This document shows, piece after piece, positions 9,472 through 21,908 of a DNA stretch of 64,000 bases (position 1 is its first letter; every line of letters starts with the position of its first letter). The notes beneath the pieces were generated by a model. It searched no databases and had not been told where the DNA came from. It saw only the letters and a list, made by a program, of their open reading frames with translations. The translations under genes and the position numbers were made by a program. Source of the stretch: Mytilus galloprovincialis (taxonomy: Eukaryota > Mollusca > Bivalvia > Mytilida > Mytilidae); contig NC_134845.1 in the NCBI RefSeq assembly GCF_965363235.1, forward strand, positions 21,268,524 through 21,332,523, in the 5' to 3' direction.

Positions 9472-12400
9472 ATGTTTCATTCGTATGGAAGTGGATGTAT
9501 TATTTATTGCTTTGTAATTATTGGTAAGTTTTGATAAAACAATATAAAAAGTTAAAATAACTTTGCAGTAGCAATTGTAAGAAGCAGCATTTAATCAACC
9601 AGGATCAATTGAAATATATCTTAAATATCATTATAAACTGATCAATGTAACAAGTGTCACTAATTTTTTGATAAATTTGTGTCTAATATTGTAGACAAAA
9701 TTATGTTATATCTCATGTTTCATCATAAAAGACTTAGACAAAATCAAAAACAAAAACAAAAACAAAACAAAAACTTATTGTGCTTTTATAAATACTGAAC
9801 GATGAAACTAATAATGATGCTAAGGCTTTTATAATATTATCTGATAACTTTTGTAACAACTTTAAATGTACACTATGTGAATATTAGGGTGTTGAGTATC
9901 TGCCAATGAGAGAGAGAGAAAAAACAACCGTCTTCCAAAAATAGACCGCTACACTTATCGAATGGTTTCAAAATTAGAATAGTGTACATCATATATGCTT
10001 TAAGCTCTAACCGGTCTCGAATCTAGATGGCGGGAAAATCGGTTACGTCTTATTGAGACAGAAATACAATGACTCAGAAATAAACAGATAGACTTTTGCA
10101 GGTTTTGAGGTCAGAAAGACGGGGGCACATTGATAAACATATAAAATTCGTGTGAACATTTGTTTAAATCACGTGAATGATACTCATATTGGTCCATATG
10201 TAGAAGTTTTTGATTTTGTAAAGTAAGGAATACAGATCATTTTATATTTAGAAAAATGGTTGAGTCTCAAAACAATTCTATTCAAAGATGAACTTGGGTT
10301 TTGGAAACCAACGTTAAATGTTTCTGTAAGGCTTCAACAATGCTTAAAACACTTCGGGAACCTTTTAAAAAGATTTGATTGATTGATGTTTACTCTACGC
10401 CGCGTCAGTGCAAAAAGGATATATCTTTATATATAAAAATGAAGATGTGGTATGATTGCCAATGAGACAACTGTCCACAAGAGACCAAAATGACACAGAC
10501 ATTAACAACTACATGTATAGGTCACCGTAAAGGGCTATTATCAAAACTTAAACAATATGGAATTTCTGGAAATTTACTTAATTGGTTTTGTGATTATCTA
10601 TCTGAGAGGAGTCAACGGGTGGTCTTAAATGGAAGCAATTCAACATGGAGACAGATAAATGCAGGTGTCCTACAGGGCTCAATTTTGGGTCCGCTACTTT
10701 TTCGTATCTTTATTAATGATATAGTATCTGATATTAAAGCTACTATCAAATTATTTGCAGACGACACTAGTATTTATTTGACAGTAGGCACCCCTGAAAA
10801 TACTGCTGAAATTCTTAATGAAGATCTGAATAAAATTCATATGTGGTCCTCTAAGTGGCTTGTAAACTTTAACCCACAAAAAAACAGAAACCATGATTAT
10901 TTCAAGAAAATCAATAAAACCTAGTCATCCGATCTTAAAAATGAATGACACTGATCTTCAAGAAATTTCTACTCATAAACATTTAGGTATTATTTTTTCA
11001 AATAATGGATTATGGAATATTCACATTGAATATATAGTTAAACGTGCATACAATAGAATAAATATCCTTAGGAAGATGCGTTTTGTACTGAATAGGTTCA
11101 CTTTAGAAAAAAATGTATTTTTCATACATTCGACCAATATTAGAGTACGGGGATGTCATTTGGGATAATCAAACACAGTACTTGATAAATAAAGTGGAAA
11201 ATGTTCAAATTGAAGCTTTGAGAATTGTAACAGGTGGGAATAAATTATCTTCGATACAGATGCTTTATAAGGAAACGGGTTGGGAAACACTTTCAGAAAG
11301 AAGGGAAAAACACAAGCTCACTATGTTTTATAAAATGGTGAATAAGGAAACTCCATATTATTTACAAAACTTGGTACTAAATCAAATAGTTAATTTACAT
11401 AACCATTTCACTCGTCAGACTCAAAATACTTCGGAAACTCGTACAAGAACCATTCTATACTCCGATTATTTCCTTCCATCGTCTATTGAATTATGGAATA
11501 AGTTACCAGACCAAACGAGAAATTCTACGTCTTTAAGCATTTTTAAAAGTCGTATAAAAAACCCAAATAATAAATGCCCAAATTTTTAACCGGATTTTTG
11601 TGACAAAAATGTCGGTTATTGATTTGGGGATGTACGGCGGGCGGGCGGGCGGGCGGCAATCAAATGTTGTCCGTGCATTAACTCATGAACCGTTCAACCA
11701 AAGCTTTTAAAATTTTAATATGTTATTACTGACAACTATACGAAGGTTCAAGTTTGAACATTATCAAGTTCAATAATGGCGATTTTGACTTTTACCGTTC
11801 AGGAGTTATGGTTCTTGAAAGATTAAAAATGGAGTTTCCAGTCGTGTCCGTACATTTACGTATGAACTGTTCTACCAAAGCTTCCCAAATTTTAATACTA
11901 GTATGTTGTTACTGATGACAGAATGGAGGTCAAGTTCAATAATGACGATTTTGACTTTTACCGTTCAGGAGTTATGGTTCTTGAAAGATTGAAAAATGGA
12001 GTTTCCAGTCGTGTCCGTGCATTTATGCATGAACTGTTCTACCAAAGCTTCCGAAATTTTAATATGCTGTTACTGATGACAAAATGGAGGTCAAGTTCAA
12101 TAATGACGATTTTGACTTTTACCGTTCAGGAGTTATGGTTCTTGAAAGATTGAAAATGGTGTTTCCCGTCGTGTCCGTGCATTTTCTCATGAACCATTCA
12201 ACCAAAGCTTTTGAAATTTTAATATGTTGTTACTGATGACAAAATAGAGGTCAAGTTCAGTAATGACGATTTTTTCTTTTACCGTTCAGGAGTTATGATT
12301 CTTGAAAGATCGTAAAATGGCGTTTCCATTCACGTTGTTGCATTTACTCATGAACCATTCAATCTAAGCTTTTCAAATTTTAATATGTTGATACTGATGA

Positions 12401-15400
12401 CAAAATGGAGGTCAAATTTGATATTGACGATTTTCACTTTCACCATTCATCAGTAGTGGTTCTTGTGATATTGCCAGGACACAAATAAATGTTAATAAAT
12501 CCGGTTTGCTGTCGTTGTGACAGCCTCTTGTTACTACACTGGTACAAGAATGGGTCAAGTATTACATGCCAGATTAAGGATGAATAGTAGTTCTCTAAAT
12601 GAACATTTGTTCAAACGAAATCTAGTAGATTCTTCAAACTGCTCGTGTGGTTTGATCGAGTCTACAGCTCATTTCTTATTGCATTGTAAAAAATATGACG
12701 AATTGCGTAATGACATTATTTTCTCAATTAATTATCCAGTCACACTAAACACGAATTTACTTTTATTTGGATCACAAGCTCTAAATTTAGACCAAAATAA
12801 AGATATTTTTGGAAAAGTACAAAAATTCCTACTAAAGTGCAAGAGATTTACAAGTTAAATTGTTATTCACTATTCTCACTAAGTTGCATTTCATCTAAAC
12901 ATGTGTGTAGTATTTCAGTGTAGTTTTCTTTTTTCTTTTTTTTTTTTTACTTTTTTTTTCTTCTTTTGTTGTATTTATTTTTCATTATTTTAAAATTAGT
13001 TTTTTTTTTCTCCTTTCTTTTTTTGTTATATAGTTACTTAGTATATTCTTGTTCCATATCATAGTAACATTGCATGCTATATTTATGTAATAGTTAACTG
13101 GAGTTGGTATTTCAAGGAAACGGATTAATATAAGCTATATATAGCTTGTTTCCGAATCCTATTATTATTGTGTATTTTGTATGATGATATATTTGTATTG
13201 ATGATGAATAAATATGTTTAAACTAGGTCACCGTACGGCCTTCAACAATAAGCAAAGCCCATACCGCATAGTCAGCTATAAAAGGCCCCGGTATGACAAT
13301 GTAAAACAATTCAAACGAGAAAACTAACGGCCTTATTTATATAAATGAACTAAAAACAAATATGTAACACATAAACAAACAACAACCACTGAATTACAGG
13401 CTCCTGACTTGGGACAGACACATACATAAATAATGTGGCGGGGTTAAACATTTTAGCGGGATCCCAACCCTCCCCCTAATCTAGGACCGTGGTATAACAG
13501 TATAACATAAGAACGAACTATAAAAATGGCTATTAGTAGAAAGAATATGACGATATGTATTGATTACAGCATGGAACTTTTCATACCATACCCCTTATTA
13601 ACCCTAGGTCATAATATCAGCCCGAGAGCCGACAGTGAAATATGTACACATTGCAGTTTTATCAAGGGTTACATTTCTATAAGTATATGATAACCTGATT
13701 TATATTTACCAGTATCTACTGATATAGAAATGTGCAACGATACTGTTAAAGATATTTAAGTAAAAAAGATTTCTTCTTAAACTTTAACAAAATAGCATAC
13801 AATTAAAATGCGCTTTGAGCTATAGAGCATAACAAAATGATAAACACTATTTACATGCCCAATTGTTAATTTTTACTTGTATTTTTTGTTCCAGCTTTGG
13901 CTAATGCCGCTACAACTTATGTTGGGTTGACAGCACATAGAAAAAGAAATGTTATTACCTCTCCAAATTATCCACAACCATATGGAGAGTACGTATTTTT
14001 GTTTTGTCTTTCCGTACTACATGTATTTCCATTTCTAAGGTTAAACTTTGTAGTTACTAGATGAAGTGTTAGAGGTTGCATTTCTGAAATATTGACAATG
14101 CAATTTCCCATAGGAACTCCTGTTACGGCTAAAACTGTACCACTTTTACTATGAAGTTTGGAAAAAAATCTTATCATAGAATTGAAAGTTCATAATGCAC
14201 TACAATTTTTTTCAAAGGTCAAAATATAGGGCTGTGCGGCATATTTTCAACGTTTATATGCCCTGAACTTTTCAGTGTTCTAACACTAATTTTCTTAACT
14301 ACTCCTACCTCGAATGAAGGGTTACCACATATTTAAATGTAAACAATATGCACATGTATATTTACTGGTAACATTCCCAAGTTATGTCTCTATGAGATTG
14401 AACACAGAGAGCATAACGTGGAACCAGTATGTAAACAAAATTAATTTTCTACGAATATTCTCCCCAAAAGAGGCGTGGTTTGAGAAACAGCTGTATTTAC
14501 AAAGTGCAACCTTAGAGAACTTTTATATAGCAGACATTTACAGGATAACTTGATCTGTAATGATGTAGCGCCGCATCACATACCAAAGTTAATCGACTCA
14601 CAGAGAGAAAACACAGAGAGACAGAGCGATTTTAAGATAAGCATTTAGGTTAAAACGTGTTGTGTAACAAATCCTATGCCCTCTAAGCTTTTGACAAGAA
14701 AAAAAAGGCAAGAGAAAAAATAAAAAATGATATTGTTTTAAAATTCAAATTTACAGGATTGTTGCATAATTTGACAATAAACATTGGCTATACATTAACA
14801 TGAAACACACACATCTGTCAATACAGACCATACAGAAATTGTTAAGTTGATATGAGTTAGTATCTATCGGGTACTAAAGGAAGAGAAAATCTCATTTTAC
14901 ATAGTAGCTTCTCGAAAAACCTTCAGTTTGTACATGTGTATTTGTCAAATTCTAATTTTATACTGCTTATTTTGTTCGGTAATATAACATTTTAAATGTT
15001 GATTAATCTTAATAGCACAATATTAAAGAACTATAAATACCATATAAGACTTATAAATGTCTTATGTTAAGTCTTTCTTAAAATAATGACACCTAAACTT
15101 ATTGTTTACGTTATAATTTTACTGTTGCTGTTATATAATTGTGTCATAATTTCTTTGAATAAACAACAAATCGTATAACCAATATAGCGTCGCTGGGCTT
15201 CTAAAATGTCGTATATGACTTTTTTGGCTAAAAATACTTTTTGACACCAATGGTCTGGGCGGGAGGAAATCTTTAGTATTACAAAATAATATACAGTAAG
15301 ACCAATCAAAATGTGTGAAATAAGACATATTACAAAATTGCCAATGTCAGTTGTTTGTAAAGTTTGCTTCCAAAATGTTGTATGGAAACTTGAAAATCGT

Positions 15401-18400
15401 TGTAGAATGGCTTTGGGAAAAAAATAATTGTACATTTCTTTATTTCTGTGAAAATAATTTAAGTTCTTGGATAATCCAGAAATGTCAACGTTTTTATTTC
15501 ACTGCTATTTACAAAAATGTTTAAGTTCACATACGACATTTTGGAAGCATGCATTTTGCCAAAATTTTCAAAGCCTGTTTGTGAGAAATTTTTTTCTTGA
15601 AAAATTTGTAATATACATTTTAGAAGCCCAGCGACGATAGGTAGACAAAGGACAAAACATTTCTTTATTTTCTGCACTGAATTGCTGTATAAATTGAATC
15701 TATATTGTCATTAAAATGTCATTATAAAAATATTTATAACCACACAGTTTCAACACGTCTGCTTTTGCTGCACGTTACAATAGACATTGTTTTAAAAGGT
15801 TAGATATCGTGCCTGTAATGGAGATTAGTTTCGCTATTTGGACAGAATGTATTTTGATTTATTATATAAACTCGTTATCCTTACCATATACAGTGGTCAA
15901 TAGTCCAAAAAGAATACCCAAGAGATAGACAACCTCATAAGTCGAAAACATAGTGATAATGTCATGAAAAAAAACGAAAAACGACGAAACGACAAACAAC
16001 AGTACATGAAAAACATCATAGAAAGTAAAGCCTAAACAAACCGAAACCACTGATTATTGAAGCAGTTAAATTAGTGTTTATTTCTTTACAGTGCTTATTC
16101 TTTAGAATGGAACATACTTGCCGACACCAGTATACAGAACGCCATTGTCCATATCAAAGTTTTAGATAGTGAATTATCAAACATTTTCAACTGCTACGAG
16201 GATATCATAGAAATTATGGATGGTAGGTCAAAGTACTAGTATCATAAGAAAGTTCAGGGTCACAATTGGTATATTTGATTTACCGATATTAAAGAGCTAA
16301 TTAAGTGTTTTCCTGCATGTCCTGATCTTTATTGGTGTTCTATACGTTCTTTGATGTAAGTAAAATAGGGTTTATATTTCTGATAGACTGCATAAGTATT
16401 ATAACAAATAAGTCAGCAGAAAGAGAAATGTGGAGTGATACAAATTGTGTGTTGCTTTATCTTTGATTGTTATATAATGATTCATTTTAGGTCCATCAAG
16501 TCTATATTCTGTCATCAGGTCGTTTTGTGGAGATTCTTCCCCGTCGGGTATAGTTAAAACATCAGGAGATAGTGCCACAGTCACATTTTATACCAGCAAA
16601 AAGGACAATGATTATAAAGGATTTAAATTGGAATACTGGGCCCAATCAAAAGGTTTGTATACATTAAAACAGAATACCACCACAGACGTCGATTTTAAAT
16701 AGTAAAAATTTCGGGGTGGTCTACCTTGGTCGTCATCGATCTGACTTTCTACCCGGGAGTTTTTGGCATGTCAAAAATATTCGAGTAAGGATCGAGAATC
16801 CAGTCACTCGAGAAGAGATGGAGAGTTCGTCGAGTAGCTATATGTAGCGGTTGAATTGATCGGGAAAGGATTGTGTTGTGATCGAGTTTGGTCGGTATAC
16901 AAATATTGTACCGATCAGTATTTGACCATCTCGACCTTTGCCCGACAAATATACGATAATTCCCGATAAACCCCAACCTGTTTGATATATGTGGTCTAGA
17001 TAATTAACTCAACCAATGCCCGATGGCTACATGATCACTGCGACTTCTATATTATTTTCATCCCAGACCAACTCAACCAATACCAGATCCCTATATATAC
17101 GACAAGATCCGTCCACTTTGCAATCTCTATTTGACAGTACACGAGTACACATGACTGCTGCACATTCGCTAAAAGTGTAAAAATATTGTCACTATTTATT
17201 TTTAACAGTACTGTAGATTGTACAAAAATTCCTCGATTTACAGTACAGATTTGCAAGGAGGGGTACAATTTTAAAAGAGAGACATAAGATACCAAAGGAA
17301 CAATCAAACTCAAAGGTCGAGAATAAACCGACACAGCCATAGTGAAAAACAAAAACTAGACTAGAAGACAAAACAGCAGTCCACATAACAAAACGTAGAA
17401 AACTAAAAACTTAGTAACACGAAATCCAACAAAACCTGGCATGATCTCAGGTATTCCGGAAGGGAAGTAGATCCTGCATTTTGGCCTAAGAGGATTTTTT
17501 AAATATGAAAGTAATTGTGCATTTAAATTCATTATTAGACAGCTGATGACTATTTTAGCCTTCAAAGTTTTAAGAACATCAAGATCATATTTTACCATTT
17601 TTATGGACTATTTTTGGTTAGACCATAAATTTTTGTAGTGTAAAAATGAGAAGATGTGGCATAATTGCCAATGAGACAACTCTCCAAGGGACACCAAATG
17701 ACAAAAAAATGCCACCGTACGGTCAAATGTTTCATACGTTTTTTTTACACGAACTTGTTGACGCAATTTTACACAAAAATGAGACGAAAGACAAATGATT
17801 GTATTTGAATTCTTGATAGATACGTGTAAACAGTTTCAGAAAAGGTATCATGCTAGGTGATTGAAATTTTATTTTGGCCAAATTTGGGGGAAATAAGTGA
17901 CAACTTTACCTACTTTTTGCAACTTTTTTTTAAGCAAAAAATAAGCAGATTGTTGCCATGGATCAACCAAAAAGAAACATGCTTAACCAATTTACTATTG
18001 GATATCAAATCAATTTAACATACTGATTACATACATACATGTATGCACATATATGACACAAACAGTAGGCTTAATTTGTAAGAAAGCAAGGAAAAGAGGA
18101 TGGTAAAATTTGTGTATATTGCTATCTAACATCAGTACTAATCTAATGACAAATATCATTTTGTGGTGTCATTTTCAATAAAAGAGCAGTTAATCCCCAT
18201 AGAATATCACCATCCTAGCTACTTCTCTAGTTTTTTATAATCATTGGGGTCCTCTTTGTTGAGCTCTTGCTAGTCTCTCATACTTTTGATTTTGCCATTT
18301 GATTAGGGACTTTCCGTTTTGAAATTTCCTCGGAGTTCAGTATTTTTGTGATTTTACTTTATACTGCCCACACAGTGGTCACCTTGTCAGCCACTGCCTC

Positions 18401-19222
18401 ACTTAGGTTTCGTGGTGTCCGTTGCTGTGTACGCATTCTTGGTCGTCTTCTACATTCTCTTCAAGCTCCGCCACAGCTATTAACCTGTCTCTCTGAGCTC
18501 TCACAACCTTGCCCACTAATCCAAATGCTTCATTCCCATGTAAATATTTTAAATGTATGATTTTATATACTCAGACCTTCTGCTAACTACTGAATCTCAC
18601 TAAATAAACGGAGAATATGTTCATGGGACACAGATAATGCCTCAGCTTGCATATATAACGTTATAAACAGTCATTAACCAATCTAACGTTAAAAGTGACG
18701 CCACCCAAATCCCTTTGGTGTCTTTTACGTAACTTTACCCCTCTTACTAGTAATACATATGAACACAACTAGTTATAATTTTATACGTCAGATAGATACA
18801 TTTTCTAATTTCCAGACATGACGCCATTTAGAGCAGTGAATATGACATCCCTTCATTGGATACTACTGGTCATAAGTATGATCATTTTTACTTCTTTTAT
18901 TGGAGGATGTATATTCCTGGTAGTCGTAGAAATAGATTACCGAGAAAGAGACGAAGAAGAGAAAAGCAAGTGGGTCACTATTTATGACAATCCACCTGAT
19001 TACGTGCTCCCTACAGAAGAAGACGAAATACCGATCAAAATTGAAAACGAATCTCCCACGAAAAGGAAAACTAAAAAGGATCATATCAAAGAAATAAAAC
19101 CCAAGGCACAACCAGATTTAAAATCTGATGATAAAAAACTACCACCTCTTAGGATTATACGACCAACAATGAACATAAAACAATGGAAGACTTTACTAAC
19201 TAGAGAGGATAACAACACGTAA
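9472..19222 (+). CDS. Single-CUB, single-pass membrane protein (CUB gene 2)
   Basis: Proposed exons are 9472-9523, 13895-13988, 16092-16222, 16491-16652 and 18816-19222. Phases agree throughout, giving 846 nt and 281 residues. The first four sizes (52, 94, 131, 162) nearly equal those of CUB gene 1 (52, 94, 131, 156). Residues 1 to about 21 form a signal peptide, MFHSYGSGCIIYCFVII then ALANA. The CUB domain shows ITSPNYPQPYGE, then LEWNILAD, NCYEDIIEIMDG, FCGD and GFKLEYW. As in gene 1, only the second cysteine pair is present. After an NMTS glycosylation motif, a helix starting LHWILLVISMIIF spans about 160-183. The tail of about 98 residues is highly charged, with Tyr in NPPDYVLP and a KLPPL motif echoing KLPPI of gene 1. 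The large first intron carries a LINE. Exon 1 is assigned from size, phase and signal-peptide character, so it is the weakest part. Confidence 0.8.
10530..13223 (+). mobile_element. 5'-truncated jockey/CR1-type LINE
   Basis: The insertion is flanked by the 12-bp repeat TAGGTCACCGTA (10518-10529 and 13224-13235). The reverse transcriptase is preserved from its middle part: LNWFCDYLSERSQRVV, GVLQGSILGPLLF and the catalytic LFADDTSIY. Then follow thumb and C-terminal parts ending with a Cys-His motif (SNCSCGLIESTAHFLLHCKKY at about 12630-12690). The endonuclease and N-terminus are missing, as expected of 5' truncation. The frame changes around 10900 and 11110, so it is dead. A separate tandem-repeat element (11587-12535) interrupts its C-terminal part. 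A pyrimidine-rich 3' UTR follows the stop at 12858. Confidence 0.85.
11587..12535. repeat. Minisatellite-bearing insert inside the LINE
   Basis: The insert contains about five to six tandem copies of a unit of roughly 150 bp with the words 'accgttcaggagttatggtt' and 'ctgatgacaaaatggaggtc'. It is preceded by a GGGC run (11637-11655). The ends look inverted: AACCGGATTT at the left and AAATCCGGTT near the right. The LINE protein resumes right after it, so it is younger than the LINE. A Helitron-like or MITE-like carrier is possible; I cannot decide. Confidence 0.6.
13990..15100. other. Intron of CUB gene 2, no feature seen
   Basis: I looked here for a second 94-nt CUB exon like the 2a/2b pair of gene 1 and found none (no PNYP-coding motif with a donor). 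The stretch is AT-rich and without a recognised repeat. Confidence 0.4.
15180..15640. mobile_element. Probable MITE with 21-bp inverted repeat
   Basis: A perfect inverted repeat lies at 15189-15209 and 15614-15634 (GTCGCTGGGCTTCTAAAATG plus one base, and its complement). A second pair around 'aatgtcgtatatgac' and 'catacgacatttt' is nested within. Ends and target duplication are not clear. Confidence 0.4.
15900..16030 (-). repeat. Reverse copy of the 'ggcgttgtcagtttat' family
   Basis: Words such as 'cgaaacgacaaacaacagta' and 'catgaaaaacatcatagaaa' match the complement of the family copy at 29345. It sits directly before exon 3 of CUB gene 2. Confidence 0.4.
16690..17060. repeat. GC-richer CGAG-rich repeat in CUB gene 2 intron
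   Basis: The stretch is rich in CGAG, TCGA and GATCG words and stands out from the AT-rich surroundings. A similar-looking composition appears at 32620-33080. No ends or coding content were recognised. Confidence 0.35.
17270..17470 (-). repeat. Reverse copy of the 'ggcgttgtcagtttat' family, with flanks
   Basis: The sequence runs from 'gagagacataagataccaaa' through 'ataaaccgacacagccatag' to 'atgatctcaggtattccgga'. It is the complement of the family seen at 5005 and extends further, giving a longer copy. A fragment of the 'gccaatgagacaac' family follows at 17640-17725. Confidence 0.5.
17726..18815. other. Last intron of CUB gene 2
   Basis: Near 18285-18360 are the words 'ttttgccatttgattaggga' and 'gagttcagtatttttgtgat', which recur at 54105-54175. 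The rest shows nothing I can name. Confidence 0.45.
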
Positions 19223-19975
19223 AGCTCAAAGACAACACGAACAAGACTTAGTCTTCAATAATAATTCAAGCACTGTCATTGTTAATGGAAAGTTATCATT
19301 TCAAGTTGTATCTCAACTAGTGACATTCAAGGACATCAAGAAAATGTGTTCAATGATAGTCCGACGCTGCCAATGTTAAAAAAAATATATATACCATTTC
19401 TAGTTGTAATATTACTGCAATATTAGAATCACGTTGAATTAACAATATATTTTTTATTTTATTTTCATATTTAACATACGATTTTGCACTGAACTTGCAT
19501 TACAATGCTACTAGACATTCAGTTACTGTAGATTATGCTCATTGAGCCATCCGATCCTGTAATGTTAGCCAATAAGAGTGGGAATCTATTAGTAAAATTA
19601 GTCTGCTAGTAGTACTGATCTATAATGGCTGCGCTAGAATGTCCCTTGATACTTATTTTTTTCCGCTAAGATGTCATGTGCCCTTTCTTTTAATACTTTC
19701 TTACATAATTATTATTCACAATTCAAGTTTAATTCAACATTTTGATGACCTCCTTTTGGAGGACATAATTCTATAATAACTGCTGTGAATATTTTTCTGT
19801 AGGAGGACAGTATTTCACAAAGATCGCTATACAATTCATTCCACTCACAAAAAAAAAACAGAATTTCATGGTAAAGAATATTATTTGTTACTTTAATTGT
19901 CCAGGCGGACACTTTTTCACAGGACACTTGTCTTGTATTTCTTACTTGGGCAAAACCGTATTCAAACTGTATTTT
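19223..19975. other. 3' flank of CUB gene 2
   Basis: AT-rich sequence. I see no other gene and no clear AATAAA close to the stop at 19222. Confidence 0.35.
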
Positions 19976-20370
19976 TTGCTCATCTGGCCCAAAAGAGCGA
20001 AGTTAGCATTTCTCATCACTTCGTGTCCGTCGTCCATCGTCCGTTAACTTTTCATACAAAAATCTTCTCCTCTGAAACTACTGAGGCAAATTTAACCAAA
20101 CTTGGTTACCATCATTATTAGGGTATCTAGTTAAAATAAAATCGTCGATATCGCTAAAAATAGAACATAGGGATAAAATCCGTTTTTGGCTGATATCGCT
20201 GAAATTAAAGCAGTTGTGCAATTTTGACATTGTGCAAAAATGTTCACCAGGTTCTATCTGTCCTGACATTTTCAGACAAATCAGACAACCCGTTGTTGGG
20301 TTGCTGCCCCTAAATTTGCAATTTTAAGGAAATTTTGCAGTTTTTGGTAATAATCTTGAATATTATTATA

Positions 20371-21880
20371 GCAGGATTGACTGCCTCATGTATGCAGATG
20401 ATATTGTTATTTTTCTAGTTCCAAGGCAGGTCTTCAAAAACGACTTGATGATTTATCAAAATTTTGTACTAAATGGTGTTTAGAGGTCAATCTATCTAAA
20501 ACCAAAGTTATTATATTTAACAAACCTGGTAAACGTTTAAAAGAATATTTCTATTTTGAAAAAGATACAATAGAATGTGCTAACAATTATAAGTATTTAG
20601 GTTTAAAATTTATATCTAGTGGACTTTTTAAGCAAGGAAAGGAAGAATTATACAAAAAAATCACTAAAAGCTGTATTCAAATTGCAAAGATTTTTATCAT
20701 CTTCCAACCCAAGTATTTCTACTCTATTACATATATATGACCATACAATAAAACCCATTTTAATGTATGGCAGTGAAATTACAGGTATGTTTAAAACTAG
20801 CTCTGCAGCATGCCAGAAAGAAAGTGAATATTTATTACAGCACATTTATATGAATGATTTTTTGGATAAATCCAATTTAAGATATATGAAGTATATTTTA
20901 GGTGTAAACAAAACGTCTTCTAACCTAGCTGTTCTAGGGGAGCTTGGTAGATTCCCTTTATATTTTTCAGTTGTATTTCAATGCTAAAATATTGATTTAG
21001 AATAAAGAATATGAAAGATAGTTTACTGTATGATACCTGTATGTGTTACAAAAACATGTTTAATAATAATATTGAATGCTGGTATTCATCCATACATTTC
21101 ATTTTTAAAAAGCTGAATATTCATAATTTGGAGGTGAAGCTCAACTTTTTTATCAAGTCAGTTAAGCAAACACTTTGTAATAGTTTTGTAAAATTTTGGA
21201 ACACAAAAAGAACAGATAAACAGAGTAGTAAATTAGATACTTATTTTAAACTTAAAACTTGTTTTTCGAAAGAAATGTATCTATCTTTAAACAATTTTCA
21301 ATTGAGAAGTGCCATATGTAAAATCAGAATCAGTGCACATGATCTCAAAATAGAAAGAGACAGGCATAACACATTATATATAGAAAGAGACCAAAGGCTT
21401 TGTAAGAAATGTACTCTAAATCTGGTTGAAGATGAACAACAACTAGTTGTCCAGCATACAAAAATGATAGGGATATATTTTTCAAGGAGATAAACTGTAT
21501 TTGTCCTAATTTTATACATCTTTCAAATGAGGCAAAAAAAAATTGTTTTTGAAAATTTGTCTGTACCTAAATATTTAGGGAGCTATATTATTACATGTCT
21601 AGATGTTAGACGAAATGTTAACTAATGTATGTAATAACAATGATAATTGTAATGATTTTATGGTTCTGATCCTGCCTGGAAATAAATGTATATGATTTTT
21701 TAGAATGAAGATAATAAGATCTGTCTGAACTTTTTTAATGTTTCATTTTAGTTTATAAATTAAAAAAAAGTTTTTCTGTTACAAATCATGATGTATTGTT
21801 TTATGTATACATGTTATGCTGCCCATCAAGGGCCCTTGATTGGAATAATAAATATTCTTATTCTTATTCTTATTCTTATG
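20371..21880 (+). mobile_element. 5'-truncated non-LTR retrotransposon (second LINE)
   Basis: The retained part begins inside the reverse transcriptase with the catalytic LMYADDIVIF, then WCLEVNLSKTKVIIFN and YKYLGLKF. It continues through the C-terminal region to KIRISAHDLKIERDR and a CKKCTL motif near 21400. It ends with a (ATTCTT)n tract at about 21852-21880, a typical microsatellite-like LINE tail. The frame changes several times (near 20430, 20630 and after 20980), so it is inactive. It differs clearly from the LINE at 10530. Confidence 0.75.
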
Positions 21881-21908
21881 TAAAGATAAACTATAAACAG
21901 CATTATTT

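Larger units (their letters stand above)
10436..13530 (+). repeat. Dispersed repeat split by a LINE insertion
   Basis: The left part (10436-10529) reads 'gaagatgtggtatgattgcc', then 'aatgagacaactgtccacaa'. The right part (13224 on) continues 'taggtcaccgtacggccttc' to 'cccaaccctccccctaatct'. Together they form one copy of the family seen at 1705, interrupted by the LINE at 10530-13223. Confidence 0.7.

Noticed and set aside
14314-14553. 79-codon open frame in a CUB gene 2 intron
   Set aside because: No splice support, no homology I recognise and no signal; consistent with chance in an intron.
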